Source of the DNA: an uncultured Pseudodesulfovibrio sp.
Lineage (GTDB): Bacteria; Desulfobacterota; Desulfovibrionia; Desulfovibrionales; Desulfovibrionaceae
Reading direction: 5' to 3'
Length of the DNA: 64,000 bases
Assembly: GCF_963677845.1 (NCBI RefSeq)
Contig: NZ_OY782498.1
Span: forward strand, 3,107,518-3,171,517
Position numbers and translations under genes: made by a program. The notes beneath the pieces are model-generated. The model was given only the letters and a program-made list of their open reading frames with translations. It did not search any database and was not told the DNA's origin. Below are positions 44,267 through 53,852 of this stretch, in pieces; position 1 is the stretch's first letter, and every line of letters starts with the position of its first letter.

Positions 44267-45838
44267 ATGAGTCCCAAACTGAGTCCTTTTGAACTGAAAG
44301 ACACATTGATCGAACTCGCTGGAAAGGCCAAAAACCACATGATGCTCAACGCTGGACGTGGCAACCCCAACTTTCTCGCTATCCAGCCACGCCACGCCTT
44401 CATTCGCATGGGCGAATTCGCTTTGGAAGAATCCAGCCGTTCCTACGCATATCTTTATGGCGGATTCGGCGGCGCGAGCGACAAGAAACACATCGGTGCA
44501 CGGTTCAGCGAATTTCTCATTCGCAATGAAGACAAAAAGGGCACCCATCTCCTGCGCGCCGCGTTCTCGTACATGCGGGATCAGCTCGGTCTAGATTATG
44601 ACGACGTGGTCTTTGAATTCTGCGAAGCCTATCTCGGTTGCAACTACCCGGTTCCGCCCCGAATGCTGACCTCCATGGAAAAAGTCGTGCGCGAATATCT
44701 GGTCAAGGAGATGTACGGAGGCAAAGCTGCCTTGAATGAATTCGACATCTTCGCCACCGAAGGCGGCACTGCTGCCATGACCTATATTTTCCAATCCCTG
44801 AAGCGAAATCGTCTCCTTGCCGCCAAGGACAAGGTCGCTATTGTCACACCGATCTTCACGCCATATCTGGAAATCCCAGTCCTGCCCGAATACGGACTGG
44901 AAGTCCTGACCCTTGAGGTTGAAGAAGAACTGGGATGGCAGTTGAGCGAAAAAGCGATCAAGCAATTGGAAGACCCGGCCATCAAGGTTTTATACGTGGT
45001 CAACCCGTCCAATCCGCCGTCCGTGAAAATGAGTTCCAGCGTCCTTGAATCCGTTGCCAAACTGATCAAGGAAAAGCGTCAGGACCTCATGGTCATCACC
45101 GACGACGTATACGGCACCTTTGCCGACGACTTCCTGTCATTGGCCGCCATGGTCCCGGAAAACACATTGCTCGTGTATTCCTTCTCCAAATACTTCGGTG
45201 CGACCGGCTGGCGTCTCGGAGCCATCGCTCTTGCGGAAAACAATATCTTCGACGAAAAGCTCGCGGCTCTCGGCAATGCTGACAAGGCAGTACTGGCCGA
45301 ACGGTATAGTTCACTCACGGACGATGTCCCCGGTCTGAAATTCATCGACCGCATGGTGGCCGACTCCCGCGCCGTGGCATTGAACCACACTTCCGGCATC
45401 TCCCTGCCCCAACAATTGCAGATGGCTTTCTTTGCCCTGTTCGCATTGGTAGACGGCCACGACGAGTACAAACAGGCCACCAAGAACCTCATTCGCCGTC
45501 GTTACGACCGCTTGATGGGCAGCATCGGTGTTGAGACTGAAAAAGACGAAAACAGCGTTGAATACTACACCCTGCTGGATTTGCAGGTACTCGGTGAATA
45601 CTTCTATTCCAAGGAGTTCGGCCAGTGGGTCGTGGATAACAATCAGGACATGGAATTCCTGTTCACCATCGCCAGAGAATGCGGCATTGTCATGCTACCC
45701 GGTAACGGATTCGATGACTCTCACCCCTCGGCCCGAGTCTCTCTGGCTAACCTCACGGAATGGGAATACGAAACCATCGGCAAAATGACACGTCAGGTAC
45801 TTGATGAAATGTATCAGACGTACAGTTCCAAAAAATAA
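44267..45838 (+). CDS. aspD: Aspartate 4-decarboxylase / aminotransferase (AspD)
   Basis: 523 residues of the fold-type I PLP family. The PLP lysine is in VYSFSKYFGATGWRLG; the Asn and Asp contacts are in YVVNPSNPPS and MVITDDVYG. Its length, longer than typical aminotransferases, matches aspartate beta-decarboxylases. It removes the 4-carboxylate of aspartate to give alanine and CO2, driving the AspT exchange. AAGGAG precedes the ATG. Confidence 0.9.
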   Translation: MSPKLSPFELKDTLIELAGKAKNHMMLNAGRGNPNFLAIQPRHAFIRMGEFALEESSRSYAYLYGGFGGASDKKHIGARFSEFLIRNEDKKGTHLLRAAFSYMRDQLGLDYDDVVFEFCEAYLGCNYPVPPRMLTSMEKVVREYLVKEMYGGKAALNEFDIFATEGGTAAMTYIFQSLKRNRLLAAKDKVAIVTPIFTPYLEIPVLPEYGLEVLTLEVEEELGWQLSEKAIKQLEDPAIKVLYVVNPSNPPSVKMSSSVLESVAKLIKEKRQDLMVITDDVYGTFADDFLSLAAMVPENTLLVYSFSKYFGATGWRLGAIALAENNIFDEKLAALGNADKAVLAERYSSLTDDVPGLKFIDRMVADSRAVALNHTSGISLPQQLQMAFFALFALVDGHDEYKQATKNLIRRRYDRLMGSIGVETEKDENSVEYYTLLDLQVLGEYFYSKEFGQWVVDNNQDMEFLFTIARECGIVMLPGNGFDDSHPSARVSLANLTEWEYETIGKMTRQVLDEMYQTYSSKK

Positions 45839-45858
45839 TTTATTCCGCCAAAAGATCA

Positions 45859-45894
45859 ACGGGCTACAGTGACAGCTGTAGTCCGTTTTTTTTT
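45859..45894 (+). terminator. Rho-independent terminator of the aspT-aspD operon
   Basis: ACGGGCTACAG (45859-45869) pairs with CTGTAGTCCGT (45876-45886), one G-T pair, and is followed by a T-run of nine. Confidence 0.9.
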
Positions 45895-45999
45895 GAGGGA
45901 TATTTCGGCCTCCAACAGCACTTAATTCAACGCCGTCTGTTTACAGAAGATTCTCCGTATTGTATCTCGGCTAGAACTCGTACCGAGGAGCAAGACAGA

Positions 46000-46986
46000 A
46001 TGTATTCCAAAGACGCAAACCCGGAAAGAACTGTTACTGACCTTTCATACAGCTTGATCACATCAGGTTATTCCACCACAGGCGTCGCCAATATTGTTCT
46101 GAATTACGCCAAAAAAATCACGGATAGCACTATTGGCTACGCGTCGGTTATTGATCCGCTCACCCGAAACAATATCTGTCATACACTCACGGGCATGATC
46201 GGCGATTCTTGTGAAATCCCTCCCAGCAAAACCGGCATTGTTTTCCCGGTCGGAACAACCGGTGAATATCCAACCCTCTGGGGTCACGCGCTCAACACAC
46301 GTACCCCTTTTTACAGCAACACCCCACACACGCATCCCGCCTCAACCGGGTTACCGTCCAACCACGTAACCATCGAACGTTTTCTCTCCGTCCCTGTCAT
46401 GCTGAAAGACGACCTTTGCGGACAGATCAGTCTGGCAAACGCAACCCGTGAATATGATGATGACGATCTGGAAATCGTTTCACAGATAGCCCTGCTTTTC
46501 GCACACGCCCTGCAACGCTTCCTGCTGGAAGACTCTCCCACTTTGAATATTCCGACGGAACAGCCCCTTGTTCAAAAAGAAAGACCTTTAAAAAATACGG
46601 ACACGGTAGAGGAACGGCCCCATAACATTCAAACGACCATCAAAAACAATCTCAAGCGGCTGACCACCCCGTACATAGAACAATTGATGCAGACCGAGCT
46701 GACCAGCACCCAACAATTCCTGCTCGAAAAACTTCAGGAAAATCTGGAAGGATGTGCATCGTCGCTCCTTTCTCATACACGGCTCCTAAATGTCACGTTC
46801 ACGCCTCAAGAATTTCAGGTCGCGGTACTGATCAAGTCCGGTCTGAAAACTAAAGAGATATCCGACCAACTCGATATCTCCATCAATGCCATTAACTTCC
46901 ACCGCAAAAATATCCGCAAAAAGCTCTCCATCAGCAACAAGCAGGTCAACCTGCAAACCTACCTGCTTTCCCTCGAGGAATGGTAG
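46000..46986 (+). CDS. GAF-domain LuxR-type transcriptional regulator
   Basis: 328 residues. A GAF-like sensory domain (about 20-175; FLSVPVMLKDDLCGQISLANA, YDDDDLEIVSQIALLFA) and a C-terminal LuxR-type HTH (FTPQEFQVAVLIKSGLKTKE, ISINAINFHRKNIRKKL). The middle 90 residues are coiled and acidic. It is not a two-component receiver. It lies between aspD and mop and could control either; no operator was identified. Confidence 0.82.
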   Translation: MYSKDANPERTVTDLSYSLITSGYSTTGVANIVLNYAKKITDSTIGYASVIDPLTRNNICHTLTGMIGDSCEIPPSKTGIVFPVGTTGEYPTLWGHALNTRTPFYSNTPHTHPASTGLPSNHVTIERFLSVPVMLKDDLCGQISLANATREYDDDDLEIVSQIALLFAHALQRFLLEDSPTLNIPTEQPLVQKERPLKNTDTVEERPHNIQTTIKNNLKRLTTPYIEQLMQTELTSTQQFLLEKLQENLEGCASSLLSHTRLLNVTFTPQEFQVAVLIKSGLKTKEISDQLDISINAINFHRKNIRKKLSISNKQVNLQTYLLSLEEW

Positions 46987-47091
46987 GAGGAGACTACCAA
47001 TCAACTCCTATTCATTCCCATTGTTCTCCCCCTAATACTCTCTATACTTCAGCATATCGAAGACTCACACTAACTTGATAGGAGTTGTGGT

Positions 47092-49812
47092 ATGCTAAGT
47101 AAAACCCTGATTGTAAACGGGATTGCCAGAGACATCGTTGCTGACGGGGAGACGACACTTGCTGATATCCTGCGCAAGAATCTGTCCCTGACCGGCACCA
47201 AAGTAGGTTGTGACACAGGTCATTGCGGAGCGTGCAGTGTCATCGTTGACACCAAGCTCATCCGTTCCTGCTCATACAAATTCAAACGGCTCAAGCAGCA
47301 CGCCACAATCACCACCATCGAGGGTGTCGGCACACCGGACAACCTGCACCCCTTGCAACTCGCCTGGATTCTCCACGGCGGTGCCCAGTGTGGATTCTGT
47401 ACCCCCGGTTTCATAGTCTCAGCTAAAGCACTTTTGGACCTGAACCCCAACCCGACCCGCGAAGACGTCCGCGACTGGTTTCAAAAACACAGAAATGCCT
47501 GCCGTTGTACGGGCTACAAACAACTCACCGATTCTGTCATGGACGCGGCAGCCGTCATGCGCGGAGACAAGGACATCAAAGCCCTGTCATGGGAGATGCC
47601 CGAAGACCAGCGTATTTGGGGAACCCGATACCCCAAGCCGTCTGCCGTGGCCAGAGTCACTGGCATGACCGACTTCGGTGCGGATAAAATCCTCAAGATG
47701 CCTGAAGATACCCTGCACATGGCACTGGTTCAGGCGGAAGTCTCTCACGCAAACATCATCTCCATCGACACCACTGAAGCTGAAAAAATGGAAGGCGTGT
47801 TCAAGGTTGTCACGCACAAGGATGTACCGGGTAAAAATCGCATCACCGGATTGATCACTTTCCCCACCAACAAGGGAGACGGGTGGGATCGCCCCATCCT
47901 CTGTGACGAAAAAATCTTTCAGTATGGCGATGCTCTTGCCATTGTCTGCGCAGACACAGAAGCACATGCAAAAGCCGCAGTCTCCAAAGTCAAGGTCGAG
48001 CTTGAACAACTGCCGGAATACATGAACGCACCGGCAGCCATGGACGATAATGCCATGGAGATTCACCCCGGCACACCGAATATCTATTTTGAACAGACTG
48101 TCAAAAAGGGTGAAAGCACTGAAGCCATCTTCCAAAAGGCTCCGGTCGTGGTTGAAGACGATTTCTACACTCAACGTCAGCCCCACATGCCCATTGAGCC
48201 AGATGTCGGGTTTGCTTACTTTGATGACGAAGAACGTCTGGTTGTCCATTCCAAATCCGTTGGCCTCTACCTGCATCACGCCATGGTTGCCCCCGGTATT
48301 GGTATCGAGCCAGACAAACTCGTCTTGGTGCAAAACCCCGCTGGCGGCACTTTCGGATACAAATTCAACCCGACCATGGAAGCACTGCTCGGTGTCGCGG
48401 CACTGGCAACGAAACGGCCCGTGGCTCTCTGCTATAGTTATGTGCAGCAACAGATTTATACAGGCAAACGCTCCCCTTGGTTCTCCCATCTCAAATTGGC
48501 CGCAGACACGTCTGGCAAACTACTCGCCATGGATAGCGACTGGACTGTAGATCATGGTCCATACTCGGAATTTGGAGATCTGTTGACCCTGCGAGGCGCT
48601 CAGTTCATCGGTTCGGGCTACAACATTCCCAGCATCAACGGCATTGGCCGCTGTGTTGCCACCAACCATGCTTGGGGTGCCGCCTTCCGTGGTTTCGGTG
48701 CCCCCGAAGGGGAATTCGGTTCTGAAGTGCTCATGGATGAGCTGGCTGAAAAGCTTGGCATGGACCCACTCGAACTACGCTACGCCAACGTCTATAGAAA
48801 AGGGTCCACAACCCCCACAGGCCAAGAACCGGAAGTCTATTCTCTGCCAGAGATGATCGACATCCTGCGCCCGATATACAAGGAAGCACAAACAAAAGCG
48901 GCGGACAACTCCACTGACGCAGTAAAGCGGGGCGTCGGCGTTTCCATCGGCATCATCTGCGCAGGACTGGACGGCCCGGACCATGGTTCTGCGGACATCG
49001 AATTAAACGAAGACAACACCGTCACCCTGTACACGACGTGGGAAGATCATGGACAAGGCGCAGATAGCGGCACGACATGCACGGCACACGAAGCTTTACG
49101 GCCGCTCAAACTCATGCCTGAAGACATCCGTCTCGTTTTGAACGACACAGGACGTTGTCCTGACGGTGGTCCCGCCGGCGGCAGTCGTTCGCAGGTCATT
49201 GTCGGAAACGCAATCGTCGATGCATGTAAAAAACTGTTGGCAGGCCTGAAGACTGACGACGGAACTTTCCGCACCTATGACCAAATGGTGGAGGAAGACC
49301 TTCCTCTTCGATACAGCGGTTCATGGACCGCTCCAGCCGAAGCCTGCGGCCTTGACGGGCAGGGAAACCCCTTTGTCTTCTACATGTATGGTCTGTTCAT
49401 GGCCGAAGTGGCTGTCACATTGGAGACTGGCGTCACGGAAGTTGAAAAGATGACGCTAGTCGCAGACATTGGCACCGTGGGTAACAAGCTCATCGTCGAT
49501 GGTCAGATGTACGGTGGCATTGCCCAAGGCATCGGCATGGCCCTGTTCGAAGACTTCGAGGACATCAAGAAGCACTCGACCATGCTCGGAGCTGGTTTCC
49601 CCTACATCAAACAAATCCCGGACGATATGGACCTGATCTACGTGGAAACGCCTCGCAAAGAAGGACCTTTCGGCGCATCTGGCGTAGGGGAACTTCCTCT
49701 GACCACGCCTCACGCCGCGGTCATCAACGCCATCACTCAGGCATGTGGTGTCCGCATCACCAAACTTCCAGCCCGGCCTGAAAAAGTCCTTGCCGCACTG
49801 AAGAATCAATAA
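47092..49812 (+). CDS. mop: Molybdenum aldehyde oxidoreductase (Mop)
   Basis: 906 residues, within one of the D. gigas Mop length as I recall it. The first [2Fe-2S] cluster ligands are C40, C45, C48 and C60 (VGCDTGHCGACS ... RSC), the second are in CGFCTPG and CRCTGY. The molybdenum domain contains the PCD-binding segments FGYKFNPTMEALLG, AAFRGFGAPEGEFG and the catalytic Glu in GASGVGELPLTT. It oxidises aldehydes to acids and passes electrons to ferredoxin or flavodoxin. No signal peptide, so it is cytoplasmic. The following molybdopterin-binding protein probably helps its cofactor. Confidence 0.95.
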   Translation: MLSKTLIVNGIARDIVADGETTLADILRKNLSLTGTKVGCDTGHCGACSVIVDTKLIRSCSYKFKRLKQHATITTIEGVGTPDNLHPLQLAWILHGGAQCGFCTPGFIVSAKALLDLNPNPTREDVRDWFQKHRNACRCTGYKQLTDSVMDAAAVMRGDKDIKALSWEMPEDQRIWGTRYPKPSAVARVTGMTDFGADKILKMPEDTLHMALVQAEVSHANIISIDTTEAEKMEGVFKVVTHKDVPGKNRITGLITFPTNKGDGWDRPILCDEKIFQYGDALAIVCADTEAHAKAAVSKVKVELEQLPEYMNAPAAMDDNAMEIHPGTPNIYFEQTVKKGESTEAIFQKAPVVVEDDFYTQRQPHMPIEPDVGFAYFDDEERLVVHSKSVGLYLHHAMVAPGIGIEPDKLVLVQNPAGGTFGYKFNPTMEALLGVAALATKRPVALCYSYVQQQIYTGKRSPWFSHLKLAADTSGKLLAMDSDWTVDHGPYSEFGDLLTLRGAQFIGSGYNIPSINGIGRCVATNHAWGAAFRGFGAPEGEFGSEVLMDELAEKLGMDPLELRYANVYRKGSTTPTGQEPEVYSLPEMIDILRPIYKEAQTKAADNSTDAVKRGVGVSIGIICAGLDGPDHGSADIELNEDNTVTLYTTWEDHGQGADSGTTCTAHEALRPLKLMPEDIRLVLNDTGRCPDGGPAGGSRSQVIVGNAIVDACKKLLAGLKTDDGTFRTYDQMVEEDLPLRYSGSWTAPAEACGLDGQGNPFVFYMYGLFMAEVAVTLETGVTEVEKMTLVADIGTVGNKLIVDGQMYGGIAQGIGMALFEDFEDIKKHSTMLGAGFPYIKQIPDDMDLIYVETPRKEGPFGASGVGELPLTTPHAAVINAITQACGVRITKLPARPEKVLAALKNQ

Positions 49813-49880
49813 GCATCACTGCCAACAGGGAGGGGTATCAGCAATGCCCCTCCCTCCATAAAAAACGAGGTTATTGACTC

Positions 49881-50897
49881 ATGAAAACTGTTCCTGTTCA
49901 AAAAGCCATCGGCATGGTCCTATGTCATGACATGACACAAATTATACCCGGTGAAATCAAGGGACCAGCTTTCAAAAAAGGCCATGTCATTGCCGAAGAA
50001 GATATCTCCAAACTTTTGAAAATCGGCAAAGAACACATCTATGTGCTCAACATGGAAAAAGGACGCATCCACGAAAACGAAGCTGCTGAACGCATTGCCA
50101 AAGCAGCAACCGGACCGGGGATCACTCTTTCAAATGTCAGCGAAGGAAGGATAAACTTCATCGCTTCACCCGGTCTGCTCGATATCAACACCGAAGCCCT
50201 GAACCGCATCAACTCCATTGAAGAAGTCGTTCTTGCCACCATGCACGATGGTCAGCAGGTCACGGAATCACATCCCGTTGCCGGGACACGAGTGGTCCCG
50301 TTGGTCATTGATGAAAAGAAAATAGAACAGGTTGAAGCGATCTGTGCCGAGTACCCATATGTGGTCGGTATTCGCCCATTCCAACATCACAACGTGGGGC
50401 TGGTGACGACAGGGAGCGAAGTCTATCACGGGCGCATTACGGACAAATTCGGTCCAGTCATCCGAAAGAAATTTTCCACACTCGGCTCCTCTGTCATGGA
50501 CCAGCGTCTGACCTCGGACGATCCAGCCATGACCCGTGACGCCATTCTCGCCTTCATTGCCGAAGACGCCGAAATGGTCGTGGTAACTGGTGGCATGTCC
50601 GTGGACCCGGATGACCAGACACCTACAGCCATTCGAGCAACAGGAGCCGATGTCGTCACATACGGCTCCCCAACATTCCCCGGCGTCATGTTCATGCTGG
50701 CAATCAGGGACGGCGTACCCATTCTGGGATTGCCCGGATGTGTCATGTATTACCGGGCATCCATTTTCGATCTCGTAGTCCCTCGTCTTCTGGCCGGAGA
50801 ACATGTCACGCGGGAAACAATCGTCGGCATGGGGCACGGCGGCTTCTGCGCAGGCTGTGACGTTTGCCGTTATCCAACCTGTCCCTTTGGCAAATAA
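49881..50897 (+). CDS. Molybdopterin-binding MoeA-like protein with C-terminal cysteine cluster
   Basis: 338 residues. The middle contains the molybdopterin-binding fold of MoeA/MogA/CinA (NVGLVTTGSEVYHGRITDKFG, VVVTGGMSVDPDDQTP, ILGLPGCVMYYRA). The N-terminal domain (IGMVLCHDMTQIIPGE) recalls MoeA domain I. The C-terminus adds CAGCDVCRYPTC, a C-x2-C-x2-C-x4-C cluster not expected in MoeA. It lies 69 bp after mop and likely serves Mop cofactor insertion or molybdate handling. Confidence 0.82.
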   Translation: MKTVPVQKAIGMVLCHDMTQIIPGEIKGPAFKKGHVIAEEDISKLLKIGKEHIYVLNMEKGRIHENEAAERIAKAATGPGITLSNVSEGRINFIASPGLLDINTEALNRINSIEEVVLATMHDGQQVTESHPVAGTRVVPLVIDEKKIEQVEAICAEYPYVVGIRPFQHHNVGLVTTGSEVYHGRITDKFGPVIRKKFSTLGSSVMDQRLTSDDPAMTRDAILAFIAEDAEMVVVTGGMSVDPDDQTPTAIRATGADVVTYGSPTFPGVMFMLAIRDGVPILGLPGCVMYYRASIFDLVVPRLLAGEHVTRETIVGMGHGGFCAGCDVCRYPTCPFGK

Positions 50898-50925
50898 CAT
50901 TAAACTTGTGCTCTTCCCTGAAACA

Positions 50926-50965
50926 AAAAAAGGCCGACCAACAAGTATAGTTGGTCGGCCTTATG
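50926..50965. terminator. Bidirectional terminator between mop and ferredoxin operons
   Basis: AGGCCGACCAAC (50931-50942) pairs with GTTGGTCGGCCT (50950-50961). On the minus strand it is followed by a T-run (the A-run at 50924-50931), so it mainly ends the cluster ending at 50979. Confidence 0.9.
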
Positions 50966-50978
50966 AATTTGATATGTA

Positions 50979-51533
50979 TTAAGCGTTTTTGACGTAAAGA
51001 ATGGACTGGGTACTCATTTTCTTGATCACCTGCTTACCTTTGGCCTCAGCTTGCATCAGGAGAATTTCCTTTTCGCCGAAACTGAGTGCTCCTGTCAGAC
51101 AGACATCAACACAAACCGGGTCCAGACCGTGAGTCACGCGGTCATAACATAGATTGCACTTATGTGCGTAGTTCTCTTCCTTGTTGAACTGAATAACATT
51201 ATATGGACACTTTTCGATACATTCGCCACAACCGGTACACTTCTCCGTGTCGATAAGCACGATGCCGGTCTGTGGGTCCTTGGATATAGCATCGTATTCA
51301 CATGCCTTGGCACAAGGATACTTCTTGCAATGCTGACACATGACGACCCAATAGTCTTCACGCAGTTCAGGATAGGTTCCTTCCAATTTACTTTCTACCC
51401 GAAGATAATTGGCCATGGCTCCGGGTTGATCATTCTCGTGGTCGATTATTTCGTGATGATTCCGGCAAGCCACGATGCAGGTCTTGCAACCGATGCAGCG
51501 GTCCAGATCCACCATAATGCTGAGTTGTCTCAT
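50979..51533 (-). CDS. Four-cluster ferredoxin, electron-transfer subunit
   Basis: 184 residues with four [4Fe-4S] motifs: DLDRCIGCKTCIVACRNHH, CQHCKKYPCAKACEYDA, CTGCGECIEKCPYN and CNLCYDRV ... CVDVCLTGA. This matches the DmsB/HycB-type subunit that accepts electrons from a molybdopterin catalytic protein. It follows the oxidoreductase gene by 12 bp. No signal peptide. Confidence 0.9.
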   Translation of the reverse strand: MRQLSIMVDLDRCIGCKTCIVACRNHHEIIDHENDQPGAMANYLRVESKLEGTYPELREDYWVVMCQHCKKYPCAKACEYDAISKDPQTGIVLIDTEKCTGCGECIEKCPYNVIQFNKEENYAHKCNLCYDRVTHGLDPVCVDVCLTGALSFGEKEILLMQAEAKGKQVIKKMSTQSILYVKNA

Positions 51534-51545
51534 TTCACACCCCTC

Positions 51546-53681
51546 TTATTTGTATATCTTGACTCGAGTCGAGACATGCGCCTCGCCACCGCGCATATCC
51601 TGTTCGTCCAACGTGGAACCGGCATCGGCAATCAATTCATTGTCGCCTATCCACTTGCCGCGAGATGCCACCTTGCCCATGGTCTGACCAAATCCGTGAA
51701 TGATGCCCGCGCAACCGGGAATAATCTTTTCAGTCAACATGACAGGGACCTCAACAGAACCTGTACCTGATGCCATGGTCACGGTATCGCCATCAGAAAT
51801 ACCGAGTTTTTTTGCATCAAGAGGATTCAGGAGACAGGGGTTGGCGTCGAGACCGGATACGGGGTCACGAAGCTGTGCGTTATTTTGGGACCATGCGCCC
51901 GTATTGTTCAGGAAAATGGTCCTGAAATTAACAAGAATGAATGGGAACTCATCTTCACCACGACGATATTCCAATGGCAGTTCAGGACTGGGCCACTTCT
52001 GATCAATGTCCTCGTACATCTGCCATTCCAACTCGATCTTGCCGGATGGTGTATTGAATTTTCCGTTATCTTCATATTTACGAAAACCAACAGCTCCCGG
52101 CGACCAAAGGCCACCGTTCTCTTGGAGTGTCTTGACGGACATACCCACGCCGGACAATTCGATGTCGTAATATTCTACATCGTCCTTGAACGCGAAGTAC
52201 TCGGGGAACATGCGCTGACCAAGCTCGATAAAGACACGGTTGGCATGTCTGGACTCACCGATGGGATCAACAACTGGCTGACACAGCGCCGCACAATGAC
52301 CAAAGTTGTACCACCACGGCATGTAGAGTAATTCCCACCGCTCAAAGTTGGTCTGATCAGGCAAAACGAGATCGGCCCATTTCATGGTTTCCGACGGCAT
52401 AATCTCGGTCACTACAAGCAGTTCCAGCTTGTAGTCGCCATTCTCGTCCTTCATGGTCACGGCCTTACGCCATTCGCCTGACCCCATTTCGGACAGAGCC
52501 GGGTTGCACTCCGAGGCAAAGAAGACCTTGAGGGTATCGTCCTTGATAGCCTGCGCAGCGTACCATGTGGGCTGAAGGAAGAAATTGTAATTGTCGAATT
52601 TTTCCCTGTTATTACCGGACCGATGATAGCCAAGCTCTGTAACATCAGGTGCCGGAGGAACGGGTTCAACCGCTGCCATGGGTGCGATGTCTGGCAAGGG
52701 CTGCCCCCCCGGATTGTCCAGATTGCCGGTAATGACAAGGAAGATGGACCAAGCGTGTCCCCAATCCATGGCGTTCCCGTACATAATGGACTTGAATGCG
52801 TCGATACAGGCACTGGGAGCCTCGGCAACCATCTTGGCGAGCTTGATGATATCCTCGGCCGGGACATCACAAATCTTGCTCATGGCTTCCGGTGTCTTGT
52901 CCTTGATGTATGCCATCAGGCCGTCCATGTCGCCTTCACGAACCCATTTGTCACAGAACTTCTTGTCATGCAGATCATTCAGCAACAAATAGTTGCAGAC
53001 TCCCAAAAACAACGATGCGTCTCCACCGGGCTTAATGGGAATCCACCAATCCGCCTTGGATGCTTCCGTACGATAAATGGGATCGATAACAATGAGTTTT
53101 GCTCCGCGCTCCTTTGCGTCGAGGATGTAACTAGGTACTGCGGCGTCATCCAGACAACCGAACGGATGACGACCGGACAAAATCATCAGGCCGCCCTTGG
53201 GCACCGTGTGATACATAGGGGCGATGTGATGATTGGGAAAACAGCCGAATGTATGCATCATGGCCATGATCTTTCCCGAATCGCAATGAGGCAGGCCGGT
53301 CGAAATGAAGCCTCCGGCAGCATTGACAAAACGCCACTTCGGATCGGTCACGGAGTGTGGAAACATGGAGTAGGTAAACTTGTGGGCCTCACCGCGATCA
53401 CGCAGTTCGGTCAACTTTGTTTCCATGATGTCCATGGCTTCTTCCCAGGTAATGCGCTCGAACTTTCCACTGCCACGCTCCCCTACACGCTTCATGGGAT
53501 GCTTGAGACGCTCGGACGAATACAACGAAGTGATGCCAGCCATCCCTTTGACGCAGGCCTTGCCGCGTCCGCGAGGATTTCCCTTCACTTCCTTGACGAC
53601 ACCATTCTCTACACGCGCCAAAATGGCACATTCAGCTTTACACTGATAGCAGACAGTTGGAATCCACCCATCTTGATACAT
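51546..53681 (-). CDS. Molybdopterin (W/Mo-bisPGD) oxidoreductase catalytic subunit
   Basis: 711 residues. The N-terminal [4Fe-4S] ligands are C11, C14, C18 and C43 (VCYQCKAECAI ... KACVKG); bis-MGD binding blocks follow (GGLMILSGRHPFG, LIVIDPIYRTEASKADWW, FFASECNPALSEM, NPLDAKKLGISDGDTV). No twin-arginine signal, so it is cytoplasmic. It has no selenocysteine; a Cys at 133 (LPHCDSGK) may be the metal ligand. It is in the DMSO-reductase superfamily, near polysulfide/thiosulfate reductases and acetylene hydratase; the substrate is not clear. Its operon holds an FNT channel and a tiny membrane protein, pointing to a small-anion substrate. Confidence 0.88.
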   Translation of the reverse strand: MYQDGWIPTVCYQCKAECAILARVENGVVKEVKGNPRGRGKACVKGMAGITSLYSSERLKHPMKRVGERGSGKFERITWEEAMDIMETKLTELRDRGEAHKFTYSMFPHSVTDPKWRFVNAAGGFISTGLPHCDSGKIMAMMHTFGCFPNHHIAPMYHTVPKGGLMILSGRHPFGCLDDAAVPSYILDAKERGAKLIVIDPIYRTEASKADWWIPIKPGGDASLFLGVCNYLLLNDLHDKKFCDKWVREGDMDGLMAYIKDKTPEAMSKICDVPAEDIIKLAKMVAEAPSACIDAFKSIMYGNAMDWGHAWSIFLVITGNLDNPGGQPLPDIAPMAAVEPVPPAPDVTELGYHRSGNNREKFDNYNFFLQPTWYAAQAIKDDTLKVFFASECNPALSEMGSGEWRKAVTMKDENGDYKLELLVVTEIMPSETMKWADLVLPDQTNFERWELLYMPWWYNFGHCAALCQPVVDPIGESRHANRVFIELGQRMFPEYFAFKDDVEYYDIELSGVGMSVKTLQENGGLWSPGAVGFRKYEDNGKFNTPSGKIELEWQMYEDIDQKWPSPELPLEYRRGEDEFPFILVNFRTIFLNNTGAWSQNNAQLRDPVSGLDANPCLLNPLDAKKLGISDGDTVTMASGTGSVEVPVMLTEKIIPGCAGIIHGFGQTMGKVASRGKWIGDNELIADAGSTLDEQDMRGGEAHVSTRVKIYK

Positions 53682-53720
53682 AACGTTCTCCTGTTGTTAT
53701 CGCAGAAAACACATTTTCAT

Positions 53721-53852
53721 TTACTTTTTATGACTATCTTCTTTAAAGCGGTATTTTTTTCTATACGCATTCCCGATGATCCAAATAAACGCCCATACAG
53801 CGATGAAGACGCCCCAGATCAACGGATTGAAAGGACTGTAATCGAAGTTCAT
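53721..53852 (-). CDS. 43-residue single-helix membrane protein
   Basis: An unmarked small gene between the molybdoenzyme and the FNT channel. It reads MNFDYSPFNPLIWGVFIAVW, continues as a hydrophobic helix to about residue 30, and ends in a basic tail RKKYRFKEDSHKK. AAGGAGG lies 5 nt before its ATG and its start overlaps the FNT stop by 4 bp (ATGA), so translation is coupled. Stop TAA at 53721-53723. Probably a channel- or enzyme-associated helper; no family recognised. Confidence 0.75.
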   Translation of the reverse strand: MNFDYSPFNPLIWGVFIAVWAFIWIIGNAYRKKYRFKEDSHKK

